Of a stretch of 64,000 bases of DNA, positions 1-9,695 are shown piece after piece. The stretch is from contig JAFECG010000020.1 in the NCBI GenBank assembly GCA_018242215.1, forward strand, positions 102,408 to 166,407. Direction: 5' to 3'. The DNA is from Pseudomonadota bacterium (GTDB lineage: Bacteria; Pseudomonadota; Alphaproteobacteria; Rhizobiales; Hyphomicrobiaceae). The position numbers and the translations under genes are program-made. The notes under the pieces are model-generated. The model did not search any database and was not told the DNA's origin. It saw only the letters and a program-made list of their open reading frames with translations. The first letter of the stretch is position 1; each line of letters begins with the position of its first letter.

Positions 1-51
1 GATGTCGGTCCCCGCTTCGTCGCGCTCAACCGTCCGAGCGGGCGCACCTGA
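1..51 (+). CDS. 3' end of an unidentified protein (partial)
   Basis: Reading from base 1 gives the 16-residue tail DVGPRFVALNRPSGRT followed by TGA at 49-51. The reading is open to the window edge and has ordinary high-GC codon use, so it is probably the end of a gene that starts outside the window. Sixteen residues are too few to assign a family. No other frame offers a better candidate here. Confidence 0.4.
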   Translation, partial: DVGPRFVALNRPSGRT

Positions 52-301
52 GGTTGAAGGCGGGTAGCGATCGACCCGCCTTCCTTTCATCAGAGCGTCG
101 TAAATGCCCTGCTGCCCGACGGTCGAAAGAGGCCGCATTTCAAGGCGCTCCGGCAGGTTAAGAGGCATCCGGAACGCCTGCGACGATCTTGCCTTTCTTA
201 CGGGAGCAAGGCATATAGATCGCCGTCGAACACGCCTTGGCTTACTCTGAGACAGCGCTACCGCCTGCCCTAAGACGTCTCCATCGCGCGATTTGATTAA
301 C

Positions 302-328
302 CTCCGGCCATTCCGCCGGAGTCTTTAT
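302..328 (+). terminator. GC-rich hairpin in front of cspA
   Basis: A perfect 7-bp stem (CTCCGGC at 302-308, GCCGGAG at 315-321) with a 6-base loop is followed by TCTTTATGTTT. It could end transcription from upstream or be part of the cold-shock mRNA leader, since it lies only about 20 bases before the cspA start. The 250 bases between the partial gene at the left edge and this hairpin hold no ORF that I trust. Confidence 0.4.
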
Positions 329-348
329 GTTTGCTTTGGAGGCAATTG

Positions 349-555
349 ATGTCGAACGGGACTGTGAAGTGGTTCAATGGTCAGAAGGGCTATGGCTTCA
401 TTCAGCCGGAAGAGGGTGGCAACGACGTGTTCGTCCACATCTCGGCTGTTGAGCGTGCGGGCCTTCAGTCGCTGCGCGAAGGCCAGAAGATCTATTTCGA
501 AACCGAGCGGGGACGTAACGGCAAGATCGCTGCCGTGAACCTGCGTCCGCTCTAA
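349..555 (+). CDS. cspA: CspA-family cold shock protein
   Basis: This is a 68-residue single cold-shock domain that binds single-stranded RNA/DNA and acts as an RNA chaperone. Both nucleic-acid-binding motifs are present: RNP1 as KGYGFIQ (residues about 13-19) and RNP2 as VFVHI (about 27-31). The ATG at 349 is chosen because GGAGG lies at 338-342; an upstream in-frame start at 331 would overlap that ribosome binding site. A strong hairpin follows the gene. A second, diverged copy is encoded at 11478-11687. The family call is very secure; which cold-shock paralogue it is cannot be told from sequence alone. Confidence 0.95.
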   Translation: MSNGTVKWFNGQKGYGFIQPEEGGNDVFVHISAVERAGLQSLREGQKIYFETERGRNGKIAAVNLRPL

Positions 556-579
556 GGTTTTCGAGGCCACTCCACTCAT

Positions 580-613
580 GCGGGGAGCAGCTCGTCTGCT
601 CCCCGCTTTGCTT
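580..613 (+). terminator. Intrinsic terminator after cspA
   Basis: A perfect 11-bp stem (580-590 with 596-606) closes a 5-base loop and is followed by TTTGCTT. It lies 25 bases after the cspA stop and 30 bases before infA, so the two genes are probably separate transcription units. Confidence 0.8.
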
Positions 614-642
614 ATCAGGATCAAACAAAGTTCGGAGATCGA

Positions 643-936
643 ATGGCGAAAGAAGAGATGCTCGAGTTCGAAGGCGTGGTGGACGAAGTTCTGCCAGACG
701 CCCGCTGCCGCGTGAAGCTCGACAATGGGCATGAAGTCATTGCCTACACTTCCGGGCGCATGAAAAAGAACCGCATCCGCATTCTTGCCGGTGATCGCGT
801 GACGGTCGAGATGACCCCCTACGATCTAACCAAAGGCCGGATCAACTTCCGTCACAAGGATGGTCGCCCGCCTGCAGGGGACGGATCAGGCCCGCCGCGT
901 TCCAGTGGTGGTCCGCCACGTCGTGGCGGACGGTGA
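643..936 (+). CDS. infA: Translation initiation factor IF-1
   Basis: IF-1 binds the ribosomal A site of the 30S subunit during initiation. The first 75 residues match the single OB-fold domain throughout ([13 protein letters not shown] at the start, [14 protein letters not shown] in the middle, [13 protein letters not shown] near the end). The protein is 97 residues against the usual 72, with a Gly/Pro/Arg-rich tail ending GGPPRRGGR. An inverted repeat of 9 bp with a 3-base loop (GTCCGCCAC / GTGGCGGAC) is embedded in the last codons just before the stop and is followed by GATTTTCG, so coding sequence and terminator may overlap. Alphaproteobacteria often have two infA copies, and this could be the accessory one. 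Confidence 0.93.
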   Translation: MAKEEMLEFEGVVDEVLPDARCRVKLDNGHEVIAYTSGRMKKNRIRILAGDRVTVEMTPYDLTKGRINFRHKDGRPPAGDGSGPPRSSGGPPRRGGR

Positions 937-984
937 TTTTCGTCTGATCTCCGTCGTCGTCCGCGGTGGCGCCCGATATCCTCC

Positions 985-2910
985 TTAGGGTATGGGCAGC
1001 GAAGTCTGACCGGAGGCCGCCGTTCTTGTATATTGCGCGAACAGTCCTGCTTTCTTAAGTGCGACCAGCACTTCTGAGGCAGCCTCACGGGTGAGATGGC
1101 TTTCGTCAGACAACGCCGGCGCTCCAGTCTTCGTGAGGGACCTGCAGATATCGTTTTTGCACTGCGCGTTCAATACGGAGTAGAATTGCACGCCGCTATT
1201 CTCCAGCTCCAATTGCATTTTTCGTGTCAATATCAAAGCATGATTGTAAAGGGCAGCCTGGGTAACGATACTTGGGTCGGCTTTATCGGCTGCTTTGGCA
1301 AGCAGTAAAGGCAGCGCGGCCCGATATTCGAGGTTGGGGCCTAAAATCGTGATGCGTGAAACTTTCAAACGGAGCGACGCGATAGTATCTCGCAAATGGC
1401 CGATCGCAGTTTCACCCCAGCGTGCGGAGATGACGATTTCATCAAACCGATGTTGCACCAGTATTTGATTGAATGCCAAATCCATTATTTTGGTACATCG
1501 AGAACGTGTCTTCAAAGGTATTAGGGGCGAGCATCCAGCTCCGGTCACCTGTGAAATGCTAAGCTGGGGAAATTCGTCGCGCATAGCTTGCGCAAACTGA
1601 GCAGCGTGACTGTCACCAACAAGCAAAATGTTTGGCTTTATCGAAGATATTGTCAGGCAAACGCCAGCATCAAAACGCGCGATGCTATTACCGTCTCGGC
1701 TCGTCATAAAGCAAGGACTATACCGCTCTGGCACCATCGGAGGAGGAGCAAACTGGTAAAATCTCCTGGCTTCAGATGAGAACCTCTCCGGCCATCCTTC
1801 CGCGGCAACGATCGAAGAGCTGAACAAACCCACGCATATGCTTGTAAGTGCTCCAACCGAAAGTGTCCGTGTTCTCCGCGGCCGCATTCGTCGAACTGGC
1901 TGCTCTACGAAGTAATAGGAAAAAATAGCTAGCGTTATCGATGCTGCTACTATGAACGAAATTTCTACAGCTGTAGGTTTGGCGCCCATCAGATAATAAT
2001 GGACATAAAAAACGTAGATGGGCCAGTGCCATAGATATAGAGAAAAGGATATCATGCCGATAAAAACTATTGGCCTGAGAGACAGGAATCGAGCAACGTA
2101 AGTATTATTTCGCTTCGGCATGATGATCATCGCCGCACCCAGACCGGGCCAAAGCGCATTTGTTCCGGGAAACACCGACGTTTTTGAGAGTGTGATGGCC
2201 GCCGTGCAGATCATCAGAATACCGGCCGCCGCCGCTAGTTCTGAGATTACTGCCGATCTAATCGTGGGAATAAAGACAAGCAATGCCCCGATGCCCAATT
2301 CCCATGCTCGTGTGTAAGGCATAAAAAAGGCTTGCGTTGCATTGAGGTGAGCTAGAACTGTCGATGCAATAAAGCTCAGCAGAATGCCGACGGTGAGAAA
2401 AATGATGATGATCTGCCTTGAAAATTTGGATTTGCGCGCAACGAACATAAACAGAAGCGGCCACAACAGATAGAACTGCTCCTCCACAGCAAGCGACCAA
2501 ATATGCAGTAAGGGTAGAGCATCATGAGCTTTATCGAAATATCCAGAATGTTCAAAAAAAAAGAAATTTGATAGACCAACCACCGATGCCATCGCGCTGT
2601 GGCCGAGATCGACAAGATCCAACGGCGACAACAGCGCAATTCCAACCGCGAGAGAAGACATAATGGTTACGATAGTCGCCGGCATAATTCGGCGCATACG
2701 CCGATCGTAAAATGACAGTAACGAGAAGGAGCCGTTGGCCAAATCTTTGTAAATTCTGGCGGTAATCAGGAATCCTGAAATAACAAAAAAAACGTCGACT
2801 CCTATGAAACCGCCGGATATTTTTTTTGAACCAAAATGAAAGGCCAAAACCGTTAGGACGGAAATGCATCGCAGTCCGTCGATATCGGGCCGATATGTCT
2901 CGCCTTCCAT
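985..2910 (-). CDS. Acyltransferase-3 / SGNH fusion (OafA-type O-acetyltransferase)
   Basis: A 641-residue inner-membrane enzyme that probably transfers acetyl or other acyl groups to a surface glycan. The N-terminal half is the multi-span acyltransferase-3 domain: RPDIDGLR, the catalytic-type His in AFHFG, DVFFVISGFLI and WSLAVEEQFYLLWP. The C-terminal third is a periplasmic SGNH esterase-like domain with GDSHAAQ (nucleophile block) and DESHLT (Asp/His block). I chose ATG 2910 because CGGAGGGTGC lies directly upstream; an ATG at 2928 is the alternative. The gene and its leader are visibly more AT-rich than the neighbours, with many A/T runs, which suggests acquisition from elsewhere. The acceptor glycan is unknown, and no glycan cluster lies beside it. 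It is convergent with infA. Confidence 0.88.
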   Translation of the reverse strand: MEGETYRPDIDGLRCISVLTVLAFHFGSKKISGGFIGVDVFFVISGFLITARIYKDLANGSFSLLSFYDRRMRRIMPATIVTIMSSLAVGIALLSPLDLVDLGHSAMASVVGLSNFFFFEHSGYFDKAHDALPLLHIWSLAVEEQFYLLWPLLFMFVARKSKFSRQIIIIFLTVGILLSFIASTVLAHLNATQAFFMPYTRAWELGIGALLVFIPTIRSAVISELAAAAGILMICTAAITLSKTSVFPGTNALWPGLGAAMIIMPKRNNTYVARFLSLRPIVFIGMISFSLYLWHWPIYVFYVHYYLMGAKPTAVEISFIVAASITLAIFSYYFVEQPVRRMRPRRTRTLSVGALTSICVGLFSSSIVAAEGWPERFSSEARRFYQFAPPPMVPERYSPCFMTSRDGNSIARFDAGVCLTISSIKPNILLVGDSHAAQFAQAMRDEFPQLSISQVTGAGCSPLIPLKTRSRCTKIMDLAFNQILVQHRFDEIVISARWGETAIGHLRDTIASLRLKVSRITILGPNLEYRAALPLLLAKAADKADPSIVTQAALYNHALILTRKMQLELENSGVQFYSVLNAQCKNDICRSLTKTGAPALSDESHLTREAASEVLVALKKAGLFAQYTRTAASGQTSLPIP

Positions 2911-3021
2911 GCACCCTCCGGACCGCATGTCTCTTCATTATCGTAGCGCGCCTCCGGCGAGATTGAGACGCTGTATTGCTCCGAAGCTGTTTTTTCGGGG
3001 AAACGGGGGCGAAAGTGTCAC

Positions 3022-4323
3022 TTAGCGCAGGATTTCAGACGCCGCCGCACGCCGCTGATGATCGGCGCCAAGCTGGCGCGCGATCCAGAGCCAGGCGACG
3101 ACGAGCGGAACTGCGACGGTGCCCGTCGCGCCGGCGGCAAATCCAAGACCGCCTCCGAGACCAGCATAGAGCCAGCCTGACGTCGCGTCACCGCCGCGAA
3201 ATACGACGGTGTCGATGAAGTTCTGGACCTTGTATTTCTCTTCGGGCGTCGCCAACGTGTAGATGATCTTGATGGCTGGATTTGCGAGCGCAAACGAAAC
3301 GATGCGCTCGGCTACCATGACGGTGGCGACGACAACGAGGGCGGCGTCAAACGTTAGGAACAGAGTTCCAAGCGCGCCTGCTACCGGTAGCGCGAGCAAG
3401 GCGGCGGTCACCCCAAAACGGCGCAAAATCCGCGCCGTACCGAAAACTTCGATCAGGAAGGTCGCGACGCTGACGAGAAGATCGCGGCCGGAGAAGAACA
3501 AGACACGATCGGCGTTGCTTGCGATCGATGTCGCAACGAGGCGCGCCTGTTCCAGATAGAAGAACGTGCCGATAATGTTCGCGATGAAAATGAAAAGCGC
3601 GATGCGGGCGAACATCGGCGTCGTGAAGACTTTGATGGCGCCGTCGAGAATGCCACCGCCTGCGGGCTGCGCTTCTCCGTTCGTGGCATCCGGAGGCTTG
3701 ATCCGCCGCAAGAGAAGACTCGCGAACAGCGCGGCGAGCAACAGCGCGGCGGAAACGAGCATGAGATCGACGGGCGCGAAAATCCGAACAAGCCCCTGCG
3801 TCAGCAACGGACCGGCAAGGGCGCCGGCGGTTCCGCCAGCTGAGATGAATCCATAGAGCCGTTTGGCAGCATTGTGCGACCAGAGCTCTGACATCAGGCT
3901 CCAGAACAGCGACACGATGAAGAGATTGAACACGCTTCCCCAGACGAAGAACGTTGCGAGCGCCAAGTGATTGGCGGGCGCGGCCCGTATCACGATCCAG
4001 AACGCGACGAGGTTCGCTGCGAAAAACACGTAGATCGCGGGCAAGACATAGCGCCGGGGGAAACGCGTGGCGACGAAGCCGAAAAGCGGCACAAGCAGCA
4101 GCATCACGAAGAAGACGACCGTGAATAGCTGATGCAGCGCATCCTTGCCTAATGCGACGCCGATCTCGTCCCGCACTGGACGGACGATGTAGTAGGCGGC
4201 GAGCAACGCGAAAAACATCGCGAAAGACGCGAGAAGCGCGGCCACCTCGTCGGGCTCAACGGTTACGAAGCGGCGTAACCCCTGTTCGCGGGGACCCGAC
4301 ACCGCAGATCTTTCAGTCGGCAT
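3022..4323 (-). CDS. MFS-type transporter, NTP/NDP-exchanger-like
   Basis: A 433-residue integral membrane protein with about 11-12 hydrophobic helices. It resembles the bacterial proteins annotated as NTP/NDP exchange transporters or MFS transporters: an early YYIVRPVRDEIG segment after the first helix, SLFWSLMSELW in the middle, and a late EEKYKVQNFIDTVVFRGGD loop. Free-living alphaproteobacteria carry this family, so nucleotide exchange should not be assumed; the substrate is unknown. The ATG at 4323 has GGGGA upstream and is preferred to the GTG at 4338. It is divergent from phaZ, with a 287-base shared upstream region. Confidence 0.72.
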   Translation of the reverse strand: MPTERSAVSGPREQGLRRFVTVEPDEVAALLASFAMFFALLAAYYIVRPVRDEIGVALGKDALHQLFTVVFFVMLLLVPLFGFVATRFPRRYVLPAIYVFFAANLVAFWIVIRAAPANHLALATFFVWGSVFNLFIVSLFWSLMSELWSHNAAKRLYGFISAGGTAGALAGPLLTQGLVRIFAPVDLMLVSAALLLAALFASLLLRRIKPPDATNGEAQPAGGGILDGAIKVFTTPMFARIALFIFIANIIGTFFYLEQARLVATSIASNADRVLFFSGRDLLVSVATFLIEVFGTARILRRFGVTAALLALPVAGALGTLFLTFDAALVVVATVMVAERIVSFALANPAIKIIYTLATPEEKYKVQNFIDTVVFRGGDATSGWLYAGLGGGLGFAAGATGTVAVPLVVAWLWIARQLGADHQRRAAASEILR

Positions 4324-4610
4324 GGTTCCCCGTGGCACAGACTATGCAGCGTCTTTGGCCTAGCGGAACAATTCAGCAAGCTGAAGCGTCTTTAAAATGG
4401 TGCGGTGCAACAGTTGCCAATGAGGCGAAGGGACTGAACGGCAAGTGTACCTTTCCTGCACAAGCCTGCCTAATCCTTAGGCTCACGAATTATTTCTAGA
4501 TTGTGACGATGTATAATCGTTCTATACTTATGCAATGCAGCAACAACATGCTGCTCTGCAGTTTGGCCGACATCCGGAAAGCGGTTTCAAAACAAGGGAT
4601 TCGGAGCGAT

Positions 4611-5993
4611 ATGAACTATTACGCCTACGAAATGGCCCATGCGTTCATGTCTCCCGTGCGATTCGGTGTTCAGGCCTTGCGCCAGACGCTGGGGTGGCCG
4701 CTTAACCCCGTCGCGTATACGACGGCCGGCAGGAATATGATCGCGGCTTGTGAAGTTTTTGAGAACATCACCCGCCGCTATGGCAAGCCCGAATTCGGGA
4801 TCGATAGCGTTCAGCTCGCTGGCCTGACGGTTTCGATCGAAGAGGAAATCGTTCTCTCGAAGCCGTTCTGCAATCTCCTCCATTTCAAGAGGGACGAGAC
4901 CGTCACCGGCAAACGCTACGACCCGAAGGTTCTGATCGTGGCGCCGATGTCCGGGCATTACGCGACGCTGCTGCGCGGTACGGTCGAAGCCATGCTCCCC
5001 GAGCACGATGTCTACATCACCGACTGGGCCGATGCGCGGAACGTGCCGCTGGCCGCGGGACTTTTCGATTTCGATGATTTTGTTGATTACCTCATCGAGT
5101 TCATGCGCTTCATCGGAACGAACACGCATGTGATTGCCGTCTGTCAGCCCGCCGTCCCGGCGCTCGTCGCAACGGCTTTGATGGCGGCTCGCAACGAACC
5201 CTGTCAGCCGGCCTCACTCGTATTGATGGGCGGTCCGATCGACACACGGCGCAATCCGACGAAAGTCAACGACCTGGCTGCCGAGAAGTCTCTGGCGTGG
5301 TTCGAAAACAATGTGATCTCAACCGTGCCATTTCCGCACGCCGGTTTCATGCGACCCGTTTATCCGGGCTTCATGCAGTTGACCGGGTTCATGACGATGA
5401 ACCTCGAGCGGCACATGAACGCGCACGTCGATCTCTTCAATAATCTCGTCAAGGGCGATTGCGACAGCGTCAAGCAGCATCAGACCTTTTATGAGGAATA
5501 CCTCTCGGTGATGGACCTCACTGCGGAGTTCTATCTGCAGACGGTCAGGACGGTGTTCCAGGATCACCTGCTTCCGGACAGGAAGCTGCTGCACCGCGAT
5601 GAACTCGTCGACTGTGCGGCGATCGAAAAAACCGCGCTGTTGACGGTCGAGGGCGAGCGCGACGACATCTGTGGCCTCGGACAAACGGAAGCTGCGCACG
5701 ATCTCTGCGTCGGCATAGCAACCGATGAGAAGGTGCACTATGTCCAGAGCGGCGTCGGCCACTATGGCGTGTTCAACGGCACCCGCTGGCGGACGGAAAT
5801 CCAACCACGAATCCGCGAGTTCATTCGCACGATCAACTACAAACGTTTGACCGGCGGCCAAGCGACGAAGATACCGAGACCCTACCGGGCCTTGACCGAC
5901 AAACCGGATATCGCTCCCGACTGGCGTTCGAAAGCCAATGGTGCTTTGCACGAGGTCAATGGCAAGCATCCGCCGTCGGCAGCAGGCGAATAA
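4611..5993 (+). CDS. phaZ: Intracellular polyhydroxybutyrate depolymerase
   Basis: This enzyme breaks down stored PHB granules to 3-hydroxybutyrate oligomers. It has 460 residues and matches the type-A intracellular depolymerases end to end, with the alpha/beta-hydrolase fold and a cysteine nucleophile instead of serine. The predicted triad is Cys178 (in AVCQPAVPA), Asp351 or Asp352 (in ERDDICG) and His384 (in GVGHYGVF). The spacings match the Cys183/Asp355/His388 triad reported for the Cupriavidus enzyme. ATG 4611 is preferred over the in-frame start at 4503 because CGGAG lies just upstream and the family begins at MNYYAYE. PhaC and a phasin are 41 kb away in this window. Confidence 0.93.
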   Translation: MNYYAYEMAHAFMSPVRFGVQALRQTLGWPLNPVAYTTAGRNMIAACEVFENITRRYGKPEFGIDSVQLAGLTVSIEEEIVLSKPFCNLLHFKRDETVTGKRYDPKVLIVAPMSGHYATLLRGTVEAMLPEHDVYITDWADARNVPLAAGLFDFDDFVDYLIEFMRFIGTNTHVIAVCQPAVPALVATALMAARNEPCQPASLVLMGGPIDTRRNPTKVNDLAAEKSLAWFENNVISTVPFPHAGFMRPVYPGFMQLTGFMTMNLERHMNAHVDLFNNLVKGDCDSVKQHQTFYEEYLSVMDLTAEFYLQTVRTVFQDHLLPDRKLLHRDELVDCAAIEKTALLTVEGERDDICGLGQTEAAHDLCVGIATDEKVHYVQSGVGHYGVFNGTRWRTEIQPRIREFIRTINYKRLTGGQATKIPRPYRALTDKPDIAPDWRSKANGALHEVNGKHPPSAAGE

Positions 5994-6154
5994 TCAGCCG
6001 CGGCATCGGTGAATTGAAAATCGCTATCGCTGCACCAGCAATTGCCGGCGCCGTGCGTGTGCTCGATTATCCGGGTTCGCGTCTCTGGCCGAGACCGCCC
6101 GAATCTCAGCGGGTCGGTCACGAGGAAGATACGTTCACGTCGAGAGATGGAGAA

Positions 6155-9136
6155 CTAGTGCGCCTCGTCCCAATTATCGGCGGCTTTGGCGTCGACGTGG
6201 ATCGGGACGGTCAGCTTTACTGCGGGCTCGGCCGCCGTCTCCATCACATGGCGCGCGGTTTTGATGAGGGCCGCCGCTTCGGACTCGGCAACCTCGAAAA
6301 CAAGCTCGTCATGGACCTGTAGCAGCATTCGAGCGGACGCAAGCTTCGCGTTTTGGAGGGCGGCGGGCATGCGGATCATCGCGCGGCGGATGATGTCGGC
6401 GGCCGATCCCTGGATCGGTGCGTTGATTGCCGCCCGTTCGAGGAAGCCGCGCATCGACGGGTTCTTTGTGTTGATTTCCGGGTAATGGACGCGGCGCCCG
6501 AAGATCGTTTCGACGTGACCGTGGGCGTGGGCTCGCTTCTTCGTCGCGTCCATATAGTCTCGGATTCCCGGAAAGCGCTGGAAATACGTCTTTATGTATT
6601 CGCCCGCCTCCTCGCGACTGATACCGAGCTGATTTGCGAGACCGAAAGGCGAGATGCCGTAGATGATGCCGAAATTGATCGCTTTGGCGCGGCGGCGAAC
6701 TTCCCCGGGCATGTCTTTCACCGGAACACCGAACATCTCGGATGCCGTCATGGCATGAATGTCGAGGCCTTCGGCGAAAGCTTTCTTCAACTGCGGAATG
6801 TCGGCGACATGCGCCAGCACGCGCAACTCGATCTGGGAATAATCGGCGGAGACGAGCTTCATGCCTTTGTCCGCGATGAAGGCTGTGCGGATTTCCCGGC
6901 CCTCCTTCGTGCGGATCGGAATGTTCTGCAGGTTCGGTTCGGATGATGCGAGACGGCCCGTGGTCGTCGAAGCCAGCGAGTAGCAGGTGTGAATACGGCC
7001 CGTCTCGGGATTGATGTAAGTCGGCAGCGCGTCCGTATACGTCGACTTGAGCTTCGTCATCTGCCGCCATTCGAGCATCGTGTTGATGAGGCGGCGCGCA
7101 TCGCCATGCAGGTCCTCGTTGGCCGCGAGATCGTCGAGCAGATTGGCGCGCGTCTCCCATTGGCCGCTTTTGGTCTTCTTGCCGCCCGGAAGCTTCAGCC
7201 GATCGAACAGCAGCTCGCCGAGTTGCTTCGGCGACCCGAGATTGAACTTGTGGCCGACGAGACCGTTGATTTCTTCCTCGAGCTGAACAGTGCGCTGCGC
7301 GAACGTACTCGACAGCCGCGAAAGGATATCGCGATCGACCTTGATGCCCCTGTGCTCCATCTCGACGATGACAGATACGAGCGGACGTTCGAGCGTTTCA
7401 TAGACCGTCGCCATGTGCTCGGCAGCAAGGCGCGGCTTCAAGACCATCCAAAGCCTGAGCGTGATGTCGGCGTCTTCGGCAGCGTATTCCGTCGCCTTGT
7501 CGATCGGGACGCCCGCGAAGGATTTCTCCGCCTTCTTGGCGCCCGGCGCGTGCTCGATGACTTTTGAAAACGAGAGGCACGTGTGACCGAGGTGGCGCTC
7601 CGACAGGATGTCCATGCCGTGCTGTCCCCGACCGCCGTCCAGCGAATAGGACAGAAGCAATGTGTCATCGAATGGAGCGACATCGACGCCATAGCGCTTC
7701 ATTACGAGGATATCGTACTTGATGTTCTGGCCGATCTTCAGGATCGACGCGTCTTCGAGCAAGGGTTTCATCAAGGCGACGGCTTCGGCAACGGCAAGCT
7801 GCGGCGGGCGATCACCGTCGCCGAAGAGATCACTTCCTCCGGAATGATGGCCGACCGGGACATAGCAAGCTTCCCCCGGCACGACGGCCAGCGAGAACCC
7901 GACGAGGTCCGCCTCTGTGGCACTCAAGCGCGAGGTCTCAGTGTCGAACGCGAAGCGGCCCGCCTTGCGTGCTTTTGCAATCCACTCCTCAAGCGCAGCG
8001 CGTGTCGTAACCGTCTGATAGCGGGAACGATCGACCAGTATGCCACGTACCAATGCCGAAGCCGAAGCCACGGCAGCAGCCGGCGTTGCGTCTGCTGCCG
8101 CTGCAGTTTCTTCCATCCGTTCGATCTTTTCGGAGAGGCCTTGCGGCTTCTCTTTGAGACTTGCTCCGACCGAAACCGTCAGTGGCGGCGGTGCTTCGGC
8201 TCCCATCGCCTCGGCGATCCGCTTCGTCAGCGTGTTGAATTCCATGTTGCGCAAGAAGCCGAGGAGCGCGTCCGCCTCTGGGTCGCGAACGCCAAGTTCT
8301 TCAATGACGCAATCGAGTGGCACATCGTCCTTCAACAGAACGAGCTGACGAGAAATGCGCGCTTGCTCGGCAAACTCGATGAGCTTCTCGCGCCGCTTCG
8401 GCTGCTTGATCTCGTTCGCCTGGGCCAGGAGCGTGTCCAGATCGCCGTAGGTGGTGATGAGTTCCGCCGCCGTCTTCACGCCGATGCCGGGAACGCCGGG
8501 AATATTGTCGATCGAATCTCCGGACAGTGCCTGGACATCGATGACCTTTTCTGGCGGGACGCCGAACTTTTCGACCACCTCGTCTCGGCCGATGCGCTTG
8601 TTCTTCATGCCGTCGAACATCACGACGCCCGGGCGCACGAGTTGCATCAGATCCTTGTCCGATGAGACGATCGTGACGTCGCCACCGGCATTGACCGCGA
8701 GCTTTGCATAAGTGGCGATCAAGTCGTCCGCCTCATAGCCGTCGCGCTCGATGCAGGCGACGTTGAAGGCTTTGACGGCGTCACGGATCAGCGGAAACTG
8801 CGGAACGAGTTCCTCCGGCGGCGGGGGTCGCTGTGCCTTGTATTTCGGATAAATGGCATTGCGGAACGTTTCCCGGCCAGCGTCGAAGATGACCGCGATG
8901 TGGGTCGGCGCTTCTGTCGCCTTCGTCTCGCGCAGGAGTTTCCAGAGCATGGCACAGAAGCCATGCACGGCGCCCACGGGCAGACCGTCCGACGGACGTG
9001 TCAAAGGTGGAAGGGCGTGGAAAGCACGGAAGATATAACCCGACCCATCTACCAAATAGACGTGGCTTCCCTTCACGACCGGGACCGAGTCCGCCGCGCT
9101 TATCGCTGAAGGGGATTCAATTTTTGTTTGTTGCAT
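6155..9136 (-). CDS. polA: DNA polymerase I
   Basis: A 993-residue replication and repair polymerase with all three domains. The N-terminal 5'-3' exonuclease covers about residues 25-300 (YLVDGSGYIFRAF, GYEADDLIATY, SSDKDLMQL, GDSIDNIPGVPGIG). The 3'-5' proofreading exonuclease keeps its acidic motif (FDTET). The polymerase domain has motif A (SADYSQIELRVLAH), motif B (RRAKAINFGIIYGIS) and motif C (LLQVHDELVFEV). ATG 9136 is chosen over a start 36 bases upstream because GAAAGAGA precedes it and the extra residues are Arg-rich and not family-like. It appears complete and functional. Confidence 0.97.
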   Translation of the reverse strand: MQQTKIESPSAISAADSVPVVKGSHVYLVDGSGYIFRAFHALPPLTRPSDGLPVGAVHGFCAMLWKLLRETKATEAPTHIAVIFDAGRETFRNAIYPKYKAQRPPPPEELVPQFPLIRDAVKAFNVACIERDGYEADDLIATYAKLAVNAGGDVTIVSSDKDLMQLVRPGVVMFDGMKNKRIGRDEVVEKFGVPPEKVIDVQALSGDSIDNIPGVPGIGVKTAAELITTYGDLDTLLAQANEIKQPKRREKLIEFAEQARISRQLVLLKDDVPLDCVIEELGVRDPEADALLGFLRNMEFNTLTKRIAEAMGAEAPPPLTVSVGASLKEKPQGLSEKIERMEETAAAADATPAAAVASASALVRGILVDRSRYQTVTTRAALEEWIAKARKAGRFAFDTETSRLSATEADLVGFSLAVVPGEACYVPVGHHSGGSDLFGDGDRPPQLAVAEAVALMKPLLEDASILKIGQNIKYDILVMKRYGVDVAPFDDTLLLSYSLDGGRGQHGMDILSERHLGHTCLSFSKVIEHAPGAKKAEKSFAGVPIDKATEYAAEDADITLRLWMVLKPRLAAEHMATVYETLERPLVSVIVEMEHRGIKVDRDILSRLSSTFAQRTVQLEEEINGLVGHKFNLGSPKQLGELLFDRLKLPGGKKTKSGQWETRANLLDDLAANEDLHGDARRLINTMLEWRQMTKLKSTYTDALPTYINPETGRIHTCYSLASTTTGRLASSEPNLQNIPIRTKEGREIRTAFIADKGMKLVSADYSQIELRVLAHVADIPQLKKAFAEGLDIHAMTASEMFGVPVKDMPGEVRRRAKAINFGIIYGISPFGLANQLGISREEAGEYIKTYFQRFPGIRDYMDATKKRAHAHGHVETIFGRRVHYPEINTKNPSMRGFLERAAINAPIQGSAADIIRRAMIRMPAALQNAKLASARMLLQVHDELVFEVAESEAAALIKTARHVMETAAEPAVKLTVPIHVDAKAADNWDEAH

Positions 9137-9377
9137 CGTATCTCTTTCGGACCGGTCCCGACGGGCCGCCATCCGCTATTTAAATGCCGCAAGAAGACCG
9201 CAAAAAGTGCGTCGCCCCGGTGGAATCGCGGCCTTTATCCCACGCTGCCAAATCATTCTGTTCGTTGCGTCGGACGTCCGTTGACAGAGGATCGCCCCCA
9301 TGGCTGATGTCCGCGATCCTTATGTAGGACGCCGGCCGGCAAAGTTGCAAATCGTCGCTCTTTGGAGAGTATTTGTC

Positions 9378-9695
9378 ATGCGCACGACCGTCAAATTCGC
9401 TGCCCTCGCTGCGAGCACCACGGCCTTGATTTCCGGGTTCGGAGTTCTCGATGCCAACGCCCTACCCCGCTGTCGACCGCCGGTTGAAGGACTGGCATCG
9501 GCGACCGGCATTCTCGGCGCCGGCACGGAGAAGGCGCGGATCGAAGCGCGGGAAAACTGGAAGATCACAGTCCGTCACCTCTATGGTCCCCGTTACGCCG
9601 ATTTCTACAACGCCCAGAACAAGCAGTGGGACTGCAAGAAGGGTGCGATCCTCCTTGCGAAGTGCGTCGTCGTCGCCAAACCCTGTCGCTATTGA
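9378..9695 (+). CDS. Small secreted protein of unknown function
   Basis: A 105-residue protein with a clear signal peptide (MRTTVKFAALAASTTALISG, then a likely cut after LDANA) and a basic, Cys-containing mature part. Four cysteines (CRPP, WDCKK, KCVV, PCRY) could form two disulfides. ATG 9378 is preferred to the in-frame start at 9300, because only this start puts the hydrophobic stretch at the N-terminus, and GGAGAG lies 7-12 bases upstream. I do not recognise the family. It stands alone between polA and tRNA-Arg. Confidence 0.65.
   Translation: MRTTVKFAALAASTTALISGFGVLDANALPRCRPPVEGLASATGILGAGTEKARIEARENWKITVRHLYGPRYADFYNAQNKQWDCKKGAILLAKCVVVAKPCRY

Noticed and set aside
325-732. 135-residue minus-strand ORF over cspA and infA
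   Set aside because: It is antisense to two highly conserved genes and their terminator.
7583-8665. 360-residue plus-strand ORF inside polA
   Set aside because: It is exactly antisense to intact polA, has no ribosome binding site and an Arg/His-rich composition typical of antisense readings in high-GC DNA.
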